DNA of 64,000 nucleotides, from positions 186,001-250,000 of the forward strand of contig ONJM01000002.1 of assembly GCA_900318145.1 (NCBI GenBank), given 5' to 3'. This document shows positions 8,587 to 16,141 of this stretch, piece by piece. The DNA is from an uncultured Eubacteriales bacterium. GTDB taxonomy: Bacteria; Bacillota; Clostridia; Christensenellales; Aristaeellaceae. Every line of letters begins with the position of its first letter. Positions within the stretch are counted from its first letter, which is position 1. Below the pieces are notes generated by a model, which saw only the letters and a program-made list of their open reading frames with translations, was not told the DNA's origin and did no database searches. The translations under genes and the position numbers were made by a program.

Positions 8587-8921
8587 ACATGGATCGACTG
8601 GATCAATTGCCGGAGATTACGGAGCATGTTCTTTCCGGACTTCGTGCGGATGCTTCTTTGAAGCAGAAGATTCTTGTTTCCGCTGTAAACGCACCGGCTC
8701 CTTCCGGAAAATACCGTCCCGGAACGTTTGTTGCGCTGTGCAGCCTTTCTGTCGTGCTGGTTATTCTTTGTCTGCTCATTCACAGCTTACCCGTGCAGAA
8801 AACAGCGGCAGATCTGCAGATCATCCCTGCAGGAAGCAGAAAAATAGTCTCCCCTGTCAATCTGCAGAACGTCATTGATCAGGCGTCTGAGATGCTCAGG
8901 GAAGACCGGACGGATCCGTAA
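8583..8921 (+). CDS. Small single-pass membrane protein, probable anti-sigma factor
   Basis: A 112-residue protein with a short N-terminal cytoplasmic part (about 45 residues, LPEITEHVLSGLRADASLKQKIL), one membrane helix (FVALCSLSVVLVILCLLIHSL, about residues 48-68) and a ~45-residue outer tail. It overlaps the ECF sigma gene by 4 bases. The position, size and topology fit an anti-sigma factor, but it has no HxxxCxxC zinc motif and the cytoplasmic part is shorter than typical anti-sigma domains. Function is therefore inferred from context. No enzyme or sensor domain is visible. Confidence 0.65.
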   Translation: MNMDRLDQLPEITEHVLSGLRADASLKQKILVSAVNAPAPSGKYRPGTFVALCSLSVVLVILCLLIHSLPVQKTAADLQIIPAGSRKIVSPVNLQNVIDQASEMLREDRTDP

Positions 8922-8947
8922 AGCGCAGAAAGTGTGTACTCCGTAAA

Positions 8948-9616
8948 TCACATATGGTTTTCTTCCAGATATTTTTCCAGCTTTCTTTTTACGCGCTGCA
9001 ACGCGTTGTCAATGGATTTTACATGACGTCCAAGGGATTCGGCAATTTCCTGATAACTTTTTCCATCAAGATAAGCGTTCAGTACTTCCTGTTCAAGTCC
9101 GGACAGGACTTCATTGATTTTTGTACGGATATTGCCGACATTCTCCATGTTGATAATCAGTTCTTCAGGATCCGACATCCGTCCTTCAACGATTACATCC
9201 AGTAATGTCCGGTCGCTCTCCTCGTCATACAGCGGCTTGTTCAGGGATACATAATTATTCAAGGGGATGTGTTTCTGGCGTGTTGCTGTTTTAATGGCTG
9301 TGATGATCTGTCTTGTAATGCACAATTCAGCGAAAGCGCGAAAAGAACTGAGTTTGTCCGGGCGGAAATCACGAATGGCTTTATACAGGCCGATCATTCC
9401 TTCCTGGACAATATCCTCATGATCTGCCCCGACAAGGAAATAGCTTCTTGCCTTGGAGCGGACAAAATTTTTATATTTGTCGAGAAGATATTCTTCAGCG
9501 GAAGCGTCACCCTGATGACTCATTTCGACAATCTGCTCATCTGTGTAAACAGTATAGCGTTTTTTTTCGTTTTGCAATAATCCTTTGTCCGGAACGATCC
9601 TGTTGTTCTCATTCAA
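8948..9616 (-). CDS. sigH: RNA polymerase sigma-H factor
   Basis: A 222-residue sigma-70 family factor of the sporulation/stationary-phase SigH type. Region 2 is DEQIVEMSHQGDASAEEYLLDKYKNFV through GADHEDIVQEGMIGLYKAIRDF. Region 4 is LSGLEQEVLNAYLDGKSYQEIAESLGRHVKSIDNALQRVKRKL. In Bacillus SigH sets the early sporulation and competence programmes; the target genes here are unknown. It is the last gene of mrnC-thyX-rlmB-sigH, 35 bases after rlmB, matching the conserved Firmicutes order around sigH. The usual NYN-domain gene (yacP) between rlmB and sigH is absent. Confidence 0.93.
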   Translation of the reverse strand: MNENNRIVPDKGLLQNEKKRYTVYTDEQIVEMSHQGDASAEEYLLDKYKNFVRSKARSYFLVGADHEDIVQEGMIGLYKAIRDFRPDKLSSFRAFAELCITRQIITAIKTATRQKHIPLNNYVSLNKPLYDEESDRTLLDVIVEGRMSDPEELIINMENVGNIRTKINEVLSGLEQEVLNAYLDGKSYQEIAESLGRHVKSIDNALQRVKRKLEKYLEENHM

Positions 9617-9651
9617 AGCGGCATCATCCTGCTTTCAACGTATTATCCCGA

Positions 9652-10620
9652 TTATTCCGTTTTTCTGGAAGACATAATGCGGTACATCACAATGCCTGCT
9701 GCTACGGATGCGTTCAGGCTGTCCAGATGTCCTTTCATGGGAAGAGAAACAGAAAGATCACATATCTCTTCAGTAAGTTTACTGATACCTTCTCCTTCCG
9801 CTCCGATCACAACGGCTGTTCCGCCGGAAAAGGAAACGCTTTCGTAGTCTTCTCCATTCATAGTCAGCGCATAAACCCAGATATTCTTTTTCTGAAGTTC
9901 CTCAATGATCCTGTTCAGATTGGTTACCCGTGCAACCGGTATATATTCGATTGCTCCTGCGGATGCTTTTACGGCTGCCGGCGTAAGTCCGACGCTCCTG
10001 TGAAGGGGAACGATGACACCGTGCGCGCCGGCGCATTCAGCGCTTCGGATAATGGCGCCGAAATTGTGCGGATCGGTTATCCCGTCGAGCAGAATCAGGA
10101 ACGGCGGCTCTTTACGTTCTTCGGCCAGCGCAAGCATATCCTCCACTGTTGAGTACCGGAACGCGGAAGCAAATGCAATCAGTCCCTGATGATGCGGAGT
10201 AATTTCATCCAGGCGGCTTTTTTCCACAACCTGTACAAGGATCCTGCGGTCTCTGGCGGTTTTGACGATTTCCATCGCAGATCCTGAAAGCTCACCTTTC
10301 TGCACAAGAAGCTTTTCCAGATCACGGTTATTCTTCAGCGCTTCCCGGATCGGGTTCCTTCCGGTCAGGATATAGCTTTCTTCCGGTTTGTCCTTTTTTT
10401 CATATACGGGCAGTTCCGCTGAATACTCATAATCCCTGTAGGAATAATCCTTTTTCTGCTGAACATTTGGACTGTTTTTCACCGGCCTGGCAGGTTTTCT
10501 TTCCGTACTGCTTCTTCCGGATATCTTTCCTGAAGAAAAAGCATCCTGCCGGGACCCTGTCTTCTTTGGATATTTTTTGTGTTCTCCGGAAATCCGGCTG
10601 ATTTCGTTTTTTGCAGCCAT
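9652..10620 (-). CDS. rlmB: 23S rRNA (guanosine-2'-O-)-methyltransferase RlmB-type
   Basis: A 322-residue SpoU-family methyltransferase. The C-terminal ~160 residues hold the trefoil-knot SAM-binding motifs: LDGITDPHNFGAIIRSAECAGA, then VVIGAEGEGISKL, then SLNASVAAGIVMYRI. Before this is the substrate-binding L30e-like domain (ILTGRNPIREALKNN onwards). The first ~85 residues are an unusually long, basic and probably disordered extension rich in K, R and S. The family 2'-O-methylates G2251 of 23S rRNA or a related position. It begins one base after the thyX stop, in the mrnC-thyX-rlmB-sigH operon. Confidence 0.9.
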   Translation of the reverse strand: MAAKNEISRISGEHKKYPKKTGSRQDAFSSGKISGRSSTERKPARPVKNSPNVQQKKDYSYRDYEYSAELPVYEKKDKPEESYILTGRNPIREALKNNRDLEKLLVQKGELSGSAMEIVKTARDRRILVQVVEKSRLDEITPHHQGLIAFASAFRYSTVEDMLALAEERKEPPFLILLDGITDPHNFGAIIRSAECAGAHGVIVPLHRSVGLTPAAVKASAGAIEYIPVARVTNLNRIIEELQKKNIWVYALTMNGEDYESVSFSGGTAVVIGAEGEGISKLTEEICDLSVSLPMKGHLDSLNASVAAGIVMYRIMSSRKTE

Positions 10621-10621
10621 C

Positions 10622-11368
10622 TCAATGCTCCTTCCCGATGCTCTTCAGCAGTTCCTTTCTTTCCGCGCGGTTGGCCTCCATCCGACCGCATGTTTTTTCC
10701 CCTTCGGGGCATTTTCCGCGGAGACACGCGGGGCCGGCGTGGGAAAAAAGGTCGGGGGCAACCTCAAGGCACAGCCTGTGCATTTTCGTTGCGAGGTCGT
10801 TGATTTCCCACTGCGCGCGGCTGCACATCCGCAGGGAGAAGAAGTGCCAGAGTTCGCGAACGTTCATCGTCAGGAGGATTCTTGTTTCGCAGGCGTTCGG
10901 AAGTACAAACCGCGCATCCTCATTGGATCGTTCACCCTGCCCGAGCAGGCCCTGCCATTCCCTGTACCATTCTTCAATCTGATTCATCTGAGCTTCATAT
11001 CTGGCAACCGCTTCTGTACCGAGAGCTTCGATACGCGGAGGAAGAATGTATCCGAATCCCTTTTCATAGGAGACATAGCGCTGGCTCTGAACAGAAAAAC
11101 TGGCGAGCCGGTGTCTTGTGATCTGCGCGAGAAGAACCCTGCTGACGCCTTCAATACCAAAGGTGAACGACGCGTGTTCAAATATGGATTCATGCCCCAT
11201 ATTCAGCAGCTTATCTATAAACGCAGATTGATCCTGCGAGGAAATCTTCTCGGAAAGGCTGGATATGGTCGCTTTTGAATAGCACAACCTTGCTCCGAGG
11301 GCAGCCAGCTCTTCCGGCTGAAGGGTGTGCCGGATCAACGTAACGTTCATTTCTTTTCTTTCAGCCAT
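10622..11368 (-). CDS. thyX: Flavin-dependent thymidylate synthase
   Basis: ThyX makes dTMP from dUMP using FAD, NADPH and methylene-tetrahydrofolate. The signature RHR-x7-S is present as RHRLASFSVQS at residues 85-95, preceded by GHESIFEHASFTF. The open frame reaches 11407, but the SD GGAGG lies 8 bases before the ATG at 11368, so that start (248 residues) is preferred; it overlaps mrnC by 8 bases. The C-terminal ~25 residues (CLRGKCPEGEKTCGRM) are cysteine-containing and past the usual fold. The gene is inserted in the normally contiguous mrnC-rlmB pair. No thyA is in the window. Confidence 0.94.
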   Translation of the reverse strand: MAERKEMNVTLIRHTLQPEELAALGARLCYSKATISSLSEKISSQDQSAFIDKLLNMGHESIFEHASFTFGIEGVSRVLLAQITRHRLASFSVQSQRYVSYEKGFGYILPPRIEALGTEAVARYEAQMNQIEEWYREWQGLLGQGERSNEDARFVLPNACETRILLTMNVRELWHFFSLRMCSRAQWEINDLATKMHRLCLEVAPDLFSHAGPACLRGKCPEGEKTCGRMEANRAERKELLKSIGKEH

Positions 11369-11783
11369 GATCATTTCCTCCAAGTATAAATCCGGAAATA
11401 AATTCAATCCGTTCGGCGGAACCGGTAAGGTAAAGGTAACCGATCAGCACTTCAAATGCCGTAGCCAGGGAATAATCTTCCGGATGCTGGTTTTTCGGGG
11501 TGGGATGACGCGCGTGAGCGTTTCTTCCCCTCCGGACAAATTCAAGTTCCGTTTCCGAAAGCAACGGGAGAACCGACTGCAGAAAGGATGCCTGGGCGCG
11601 GGCATTTACCAGCCGGATGCATTCGGAATGCATATGGTGAACATTCAGGCCCTTTCGGATCAGGTGATTCCGCACGATGAGTTCCCAAACTGAATCGCCG
11701 ATATATGCAATCCGCAGCATGCTCATCAGCATAACGTCTTTTTCAGCAAAAGACTCAAAATTCAAAAAATGCAACCGGTTCAT
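11361..11783 (-). CDS. mrnC: Mini-ribonuclease III
   Basis: A 140-residue protein consisting of the RNase III catalytic domain alone, without a double-stranded RNA-binding domain. The motifs are AYIGDSVWELIVRNHLI near residues 26-42, FVRRGRNAHARH, and the acidic second half ATAFEVLIGYLYLTG. MrnC matures 23S rRNA in Bacillus. SD AAGGAGAGA directly precedes the ATG. It is the first gene of the mrnC-thyX-rlmB-sigH operon; in Bacillus it follows cysS, which here lies far away at 59 kb. Confidence 0.93.
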   Translation of the reverse strand: MNRLHFLNFESFAEKDVMLMSMLRIAYIGDSVWELIVRNHLIRKGLNVHHMHSECIRLVNARAQASFLQSVLPLLSETELEFVRRGRNAHARHPTPKNQHPEDYSLATAFEVLIGYLYLTGSAERIEFISGFILGGNDHG

Positions 11784-11806
11784 TCTCTCCTTTCCCCATG
11801 TTCGGC

Positions 11807-11815
11807 ATTATAGCA
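11807..11815 (-). promoter_or_regulatory. Extended -10 promoter for the mrnC operon
   Basis: On the minus strand TGC precedes a perfect TATAAT (11807-11812), forming an extended -10 (TGnTATAAT) about 25 bases before the mrnC start. No good -35 is seen 17 bases upstream, which is typical of extended -10 promoters. Confidence 0.5.
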
Positions 11816-11881
11816 CAGATTAATGAAAGATAACAGCAGTCAGCTACGGAACAGATTATAAACACAAAATAACAAAAACAG

Positions 11882-11909
11882 TTGACAAATAACTGAAATC
11901 ATGTATAAT
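11882..11909 (+). promoter_or_regulatory. Consensus promoter of tRNA-Lys
   Basis: Perfect TTGACA (11882-11887) and TATAAT (11904-11909) with a 16-base spacer. Transcription would begin about ten bases before the mature tRNA. Confidence 0.9.
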
Positions 11910-11926
11910 ACCTTTTGTTCGCTTGA

Positions 11927-11999
11927 GCACCATTAGCTCAGTTGGTAGAGCACCTGACTCTTAATCAGGGTGTCTAGGGTTCGAGTCCCTAATGGTGTA
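11927..11999 (+). tRNA. tRNA-Lys (anticodon CTT)
   Basis: A 73-base cloverleaf. The acceptor stem is GCACCAT/ATGGTGT with one G-T pair, the D-arm starts TAGCTCAGTTGGTAGAGC, the anticodon loop CTCTTAA sits between CCTGA and TCAGG, and the T-arm is CTAGGGTTCGAGTCCCTA (outer C-A unpaired). The discriminator base is A and CCA is not encoded. It stands alone between its own promoter and terminator. Confidence 0.97.
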
Positions 12000-12002
12000 C
12001 AG

Positions 12003-12030
12003 ATCCCGCAACAATAGTTGCGGGATTTTT
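12003..12030 (+). terminator. Terminator of tRNA-Lys
   Basis: A 10-bp perfect stem ATCCCGCAAC/GTTGCGGGAT with an AATA tetraloop is followed by T5. It begins four bases after the tRNA. Confidence 0.93.
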
Positions 12031-12036
12031 GTTAAC

Positions 12037-12059
12037 AAAAAAGGCCGGCTGTTGCCGGC
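12037..12059 (-). terminator. Terminator of the ferredoxin gene
   Basis: On the minus strand GCCGGC-AACA-GCCGGC is followed by six T (12037-12042). It faces the tRNA-Lys terminator, so the two convergent units each have their own stop. Confidence 0.9.
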
Positions 12060-12075
12060 TGTAAAGGAATCCGGA

Positions 12076-12246
12076 TTACTCCTGGGCGGGAGCTCCTACG
12101 GGGCAGGTATCGGCACAGGCGCCGCATTCGATGCAGGTATCAGCATCGATCACGTACTTGCCGTCACCCTCGCTGATAGCGGATACAGGGCACTGTGCAG
12201 CGCAGGCGCCGCAGCTGATGCATTCATCAGAAATCTTGTAAGCCAT
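12076..12246 (-). CDS. Small 2[4Fe-4S] ferredoxin
   Basis: A 56-residue ferredoxin of the clostridial type. Two Cys motifs each bind a [4Fe-4S] cluster: [12 protein letters not shown] (residues 9-20) and [12 protein letters not shown] (residues 38-49). The internal two-fold repeat, with SAISEG and VGAPAQE after each motif, is characteristic. It is an electron carrier for low-potential reactions such as pyruvate:ferredoxin oxidoreductase or hydrogenase, typical of anaerobes. SD GGAGG lies 7 bases before the ATG. It is monocistronic with its own promoter and terminator. The leader has a small CGATC/GATCG hairpin (12267-12281). Confidence 0.96.
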   Translation of the reverse strand: MAYKISDECISCGACAAQCPVSAISEGDGKYVIDADTCIECGACADTCPVGAPAQE

Positions 12247-12294
12247 TTTTTTACCTCCAAATACTACGATCCAGAAGATCGCTGTGATACAGAT

Positions 12295-12323
12295 ATTTTA
12301 GCATTGTTGCCCAAAAGATTCAA
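12295..12323 (-). promoter_or_regulatory. Promoter of the ferredoxin gene
   Basis: On the minus strand TTGAAT (12318-12323) and TAAAAT (12295-12300) are 17 bases apart, with TGC before the -10 adding an extended element. It sits directly after the ricT stop codon. Confidence 0.7.
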
Positions 12324-12337
12324 GCAAAAAGAACAAA

Positions 12338-13510
12338 TCAGTTTATTGAATCGATCGCTTTTCGGACGGCTTCCGCCCAGCTTTCGGAAGAAGCCGGCTT
12401 TTCCTGCGGAGATTCCGCAGTCTCCGAATCCGCGGGTTTATTCGGGTTTTCCCTCATTACGGGCTTTCCGAGCGCAGAATTCTGCTTCGAGGGATTTTCT
12501 GGTTTTTTTCTGCGGTTATCCGATGCGTTCTTCGTTCCCTGATTTTGCCCGTTTCTGGATTGCGGTATTCCTTTTTTCTGCTGTTTTTGCAGTTTCTCAT
12601 TCTTTGTGTCAGGTTCAGACGGTTCAGAAGGAGGATTCTGAACGCTTTCATTGTCTGTGTCCGGTTCTTCTGTTTTTTGAGGGTCAGCGTTCTGCGGCAC
12701 CTGCACGTTTCTTGCTATCTTCTCCAGCGGATATTCCTTTATTTCACTGGAATCCCCGTTTGTAATACGCACAAAGACAGTTTCCTTGACAATGTTAAGA
12801 TCGCTGACAGTACCCGTACCGTCAGGCGTAGTTACTTCTTTTCCGATACGGGGCATCAGTTTTCTGGTTTGTTCATAATGGTCCTGTTCATATTTGAGGC
12901 AGCACATCAGCCTACCGCAGACGCCGCTGATTTTTGTCGGATTCAGGGATAAATTCTGTTCTTTTGCCATTTTTATGGAAACCGGCTGGAATTCATCCAG
13001 AAAAGAACCGCAGCAGATCGGACGTCCGCACGGACCCAGTCCGCCCAGCATTCTGGCTTCATCCCGGACGCCTATTTGGCGAAGCTCAATCCGCATTTTA
13101 AAAACTGAAGCGAGATCCTTGACGAGAGAGCGGAAATCCACACGGCCGTTTGCGGTAAAATAAAACAAAGCTTTACTGTTGTCGAAAGCGTATTCAACAG
13201 AAACCAGTTTCATATCCAGTTTATGCTCCGCTATTTTTTTCTGGCAGATTTCATAGGCTTCCCGCTCCCTGAGGCGGTTTTCCGTGCTTGTCTGAAGATC
13301 TTTATCCGTCGCAATCCGGATCAGTTTTTTCAGCGGAATGTTGAATTCGCTTTCTTCAATCTGCCTGCAGCCGACCACTACCTGCCCGAGATCGATTCCC
13401 CGGGACGTGTCAGCTATAACAAAATCATCCTGTTTCACGTCCAGATTGTTGACATCGTAATTGTATATTTTGCCGTTTTTCTGAAATTGTATACCGACTA
13501 TTGTAGCCAT
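12338..13510 (-). CDS. ricT: RicT/YaaT-family PSP1 domain protein
   Basis: A 390-residue protein. Its first ~260 residues are the PSP1 domain of Bacillus RicT (YaaT), a member of the Y-complex that binds Fe-S clusters and helps RNase Y mature mRNAs, affecting sporulation and competence. Conserved cysteine segments are visible: GGLGPCGRPICCGSFL and ISGVCGRLMCCLKYE. After residue ~270 comes a low-complexity tail of ~120 residues rich in E, P, N, K and S (PSEPSEPDTKNEK, QKKGIPQSRNGQNQG), longer than in Bacillus. Its start overlaps the end of holB by 13 bases. This matches the Firmicutes order darA-(yaaR)-holB-ricT. Confidence 0.92.
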   Translation of the reverse strand: MATIVGIQFQKNGKIYNYDVNNLDVKQDDFVIADTSRGIDLGQVVVGCRQIEESEFNIPLKKLIRIATDKDLQTSTENRLREREAYEICQKKIAEHKLDMKLVSVEYAFDNSKALFYFTANGRVDFRSLVKDLASVFKMRIELRQIGVRDEARMLGGLGPCGRPICCGSFLDEFQPVSIKMAKEQNLSLNPTKISGVCGRLMCCLKYEQDHYEQTRKLMPRIGKEVTTPDGTGTVSDLNIVKETVFVRITNGDSSEIKEYPLEKIARNVQVPQNADPQKTEEPDTDNESVQNPPSEPSEPDTKNEKLQKQQKKGIPQSRNGQNQGTKNASDNRRKKPENPSKQNSALGKPVMRENPNKPADSETAESPQEKPASSESWAEAVRKAIDSIN

Positions 13511-14523
13511 GCGTTTCCTTCTCCTATAAATGAAAATATCAATCTTTCGAGTACAGCCTGAAAGTTAACGGAAAACTGCAGCTGTTTTCTTGCCTCTGTA
13601 ACGGATTCGGTCAGTTGCGTGAATTTCTCGATACCGGCTTCAGCGGAGAACCTTTGCCATTGCGGCGGAAACCGGGAAAGATCAATGGTTTTTGAACTGC
13701 TGAAACGGGCTTCGGTCAGCATGCTGATCAATGATTCGAGGATCATCAGAACCCTGTCGGCGTCCTGCTTGCGATCTTTCCAATCGTTTGAAATCTTTAT
13801 CACATCACTTCTTGAAGTTGTTCTGAAAAAACATTTCAGCACAGTTTCCTGAAGCTCCCAGAACTGATCGTCCTCAGCAAGTTCAATTGCACGGCCGATG
13901 GATCCGCCGGCTGCGCGGATTGTGTATAGAATGCGTTTCTGCTCAATTCCTTTTTCTGCAAGAACCTTCTGAAGATATGCATCTTCCCATGGCTTTATCC
14001 GGATGATTCTGCAACGGCTGATTACAGTTGACAGCAGGGATTCCATATGATCCGTTGCAAGAATAATACAGGTGTCAGAGGGGGGCTCTTCAAGCGTTTT
14101 CAGGAGACAGTTCTGAGCCTGCACAGTCATTTTTTCAGCATCGCGGATCAGTACGACGTGCATATTTCCTTCTGTGGAACGCACGCCGCACAAACGGATC
14201 ATTTCACGGATATCTTCAACAGGTATGGTGGATCTGTCTTTTTTTATACCGGGCGCAATAGGATTTCCCTGCTCGATAATGATGAGATCCGGATGCTCTT
14301 CGTTTGCGGCAAGGATGCAGTTTTTACAAATGCCGCAGGGCCTGGAACCATCGGAAGAACAAAGCAGAGCGGAGGCCATCAGCTTTGCAAGCGTCTTTTT
14401 TCCGGCACCTTTTTCACCCGTGATCAGATAGGCATGCACTCCCGTTTTGTTTCCGAGATGTCTGAAAAGAATGCTTAAATCAGTGCTCTGAGAAAGAAAA
14501 CTGTTCAGAAGATCATTCGTCAT
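13498..14523 (-). CDS. holB: DNA polymerase III subunit delta'
   Basis: A 341-residue AAA+ clamp-loader subunit. A P-loop-like segment GEKGAGKKT is at residues 36-44, a zinc-binding cysteine cluster (C55, then CGICKNC at 63-69) follows, and the middle has CLLKTLEEPPSDTCIILATD and the arginine-finger region STVISRCRIIRIKP. This is the DnaX-like N-terminal half, followed by a divergent C-terminal collar domain as usual for delta'. It acts in loading the sliding clamp at the replication fork. It lies 3 bases after darA and overlaps ricT. The tmk gene that normally leads this cluster is not next to it. Confidence 0.9.
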   Translation of the reverse strand: MTNDLLNSFLSQSTDLSILFRHLGNKTGVHAYLITGEKGAGKKTLAKLMASALLCSSDGSRPCGICKNCILAANEEHPDLIIIEQGNPIAPGIKKDRSTIPVEDIREMIRLCGVRSTEGNMHVVLIRDAEKMTVQAQNCLLKTLEEPPSDTCIILATDHMESLLSTVISRCRIIRIKPWEDAYLQKVLAEKGIEQKRILYTIRAAGGSIGRAIELAEDDQFWELQETVLKCFFRTTSRSDVIKISNDWKDRKQDADRVLMILESLISMLTEARFSSSKTIDLSRFPPQWQRFSAEAGIEKFTQLTESVTEARKQLQFSVNFQAVLERLIFSFIGEGNAWLQ

Positions 14524-14526
14524 AAA

Positions 14527-14859
14527 CTAAACTTTCAGAAACTGCTCAATCGAAAGAACGAAAAGCGTTGCCCCACCAACTGTAACTTCGACAGGATAAG
14601 TGGTATACTCGCCGTGAGCCATCCCGGTAAGTGCCGCAGGAGCTGATGTCATCTGTTTCCTGCTCTTGCATACAGACTCAATAACATGAACAGCTTCCTG
14701 CATCCTCGCATCTTCAACGCCGATCAGAAGCGTGGTATTCCCTGCCTTCAGAAAGCCTCCTGTAGTGGCGAGTTTAGTTACGCCGAATCCGACCTGCATC
14801 AGTTTGGATAAAAGCCGGGATGAATCTTCATCCTGAACGATCGCAATAATCAGCTTCAT
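14527..14859 (-). CDS. darA: Cyclic-di-AMP receptor, PII-like (DarA/PstA)
   Basis: A 110-residue PII-like signalling protein of the DUF970 family (Bacillus YaaQ), a trimeric binder of cyclic-di-AMP with unsettled output. The family start MKLIIAIVQDEDSSRLLSKL and the glycine-rich segment KLATTGGFLKAGNTTLLIG are present. The open frame extends 10 codons further to 14889, but those codons overlap the AGAAAGGATGATG ribosome-binding region and are not in the family. The gene lies 3 bases before holB, as in other Firmicutes. Confidence 0.92.
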   Translation of the reverse strand: MKLIIAIVQDEDSSRLLSKLMQVGFGVTKLATTGGFLKAGNTTLLIGVEDARMQEAVHVIESVCKSRKQMTSAPAALTGMAHGEYTTYPVEVTVGGATLFVLSIEQFLKV

Positions 14860-14892
14860 TATGAACATCATCCTTTCTGAAATAATCAATTT

Positions 14893-14921
14893 AGTATAGC
14901 CTACATCCTATGCAAAATCAA
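14893..14921 (-). promoter_or_regulatory. Promoter of darA-holB-ricT
   Basis: On the minus strand TTGATT (14916-14921) and TATACT (14893-14898) are 17 bases apart, placing the transcription start about 25-30 bases before darA. Confidence 0.6.
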
Positions 14922-14959
14922 GGAAAAACGTATATAAAGGAAATTGCGGAGCTTTCTGT

Positions 14960-14994
14960 TGTTCTTTTATGCGCTTTACAAGCATAAAAAGAAC
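14960..14994. repeat. AT-rich inverted repeat before the RNA methyltransferase gene
   Basis: GTTCTTTTATGC (14960-14971) pairs with GCATAAAAAGAAC (14982-14994), with one bulged A, around a 10-base loop. It lies in the divergent region between darA and the methyltransferase, about 28 bases before the latter's start. It could be a weak 5'-UTR hairpin or an operator. No T-run follows, so it is not a terminator on the plus strand. Confidence 0.5.
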
Positions 14995-15021
14995 GAATAA
15001 ACTGTAGCAGGAGGTAGATGT

Positions 15022-16137
15022 ATGAATAAATTGAATTGCTATGCGTCGGCAGCCTTCGGGCTGGAAGGCCCGGTTGCGTCTGAACTGCGTGCGCTGCACA
15101 TGAGCGAAGTTGCGGCGGAGAACGGCGGGGTTCGTTTTCAGGCTTCTGCCGAGGAATTGTATAAGTGCAATCTCTGCCTGCGGGAATGCGACCGTCTGTA
15201 TATTATTGCGGCAGAAGGTATCTGCACAGCGTTTGAGGACCTGTATCAGCTTGTATACCGGATTTCATGGCAGGATTATGCCGAAGGGCGTGAAGCGATC
15301 AATGTTTCGGCAAAATGTGCCAGAAGTACGCTTATGAGCCCGCGGGACTGCCAGTCTGTGACCAAAAAAGCAATTCTCAGCAAACTTCAGTCTGTGCGCG
15401 GACAGTCTTTTTTTCCGGAAAACGGCCCTCCCCTTCCCGTTCAGATTTCAGTCCATAACGATCGGGTGAAAGTATTGATCAATACTTCCGGTGAGGCGCT
15501 TTCAAGGCGGGGTTACAGAACCTGGAACGGAGAAGCTCCGCTGCGTGAAACGCTTGCCGCGGCGCTTGTCCTGCTCAGTCCGTGGAACAAAAGCAAACCG
15601 CTTTATGATCCATGCTGCGGAACAGGCACAATTCTGACAGAAGCGGCGCTCATTGCCGCAAATCGGGCGCCGGGGCTGAAAAGAAATTTTTCAATGGAAC
15701 AGTTTTTCTGCTTCAGAGATCTGCCTTTTGAGAAGATACGGGAATCTGTTTCATCTCAGATCCGGGAAGACGGGGAATTTCGGATTTCCGGATCTGATAT
15801 ATCCCCGGATGCGGTTGAACTGGCTGAACGGCATATAAAACAGGCGGACTTCAAAGGACGGATACAGGTTTTCTGCAAACCGCTGCAGGATGTTGTTCTG
15901 ACAGAACAAGGCGGTGTGTTTATCTGCAATCCGCCTTACGGGGAGAGATTAAGCGACCGGAAGAGCTGCCGGAAACTCTACGGTGATCTTCATTTGCTGA
16001 AAAACAGGCATCCAGGGTGGTCGATGTGCGTTATTTCTTCGGAACCATCATTTGAACGGGCATACGGCCGCAAGGCAGATAAAAAGAGAAGATTTTATAA
16101 CGGCCGCCTTGAATGCACATACTATATTTATTACTGA
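15022..16137 (+). CDS. THUMP-domain class I SAM-dependent RNA methyltransferase (RlmL/YpsC type)
   Basis: A 371-residue protein. An N-terminal ferredoxin-like and THUMP RNA-binding part (about residues 1-160) is followed by a UPF0020 methyltransferase domain. Motif I is DPCCGTGTILTEAALIA at residues 196-212 and the catalytic N2-guanine methylase motif NPPYGERL lies near 306-313. This matches Bacillus YpsC/RlmL-like 23S rRNA m2G methyltransferases without the RlmK half. SD AGGAGG precedes the ATG by 9 bases. It converges on the transpeptidase gene with a 4-base gap. Confidence 0.93.
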   Translation: MNKLNCYASAAFGLEGPVASELRALHMSEVAAENGGVRFQASAEELYKCNLCLRECDRLYIIAAEGICTAFEDLYQLVYRISWQDYAEGREAINVSAKCARSTLMSPRDCQSVTKKAILSKLQSVRGQSFFPENGPPLPVQISVHNDRVKVLINTSGEALSRRGYRTWNGEAPLRETLAAALVLLSPWNKSKPLYDPCCGTGTILTEAALIAANRAPGLKRNFSMEQFFCFRDLPFEKIRESVSSQIREDGEFRISGSDISPDAVELAERHIKQADFKGRIQVFCKPLQDVVLTEQGGVFICNPPYGERLSDRKSCRKLYGDLHLLKNRHPGWSMCVISSEPSFERAYGRKADKKRRFYNGRLECTYYIYY

Positions 16138-16141
16138 TATA

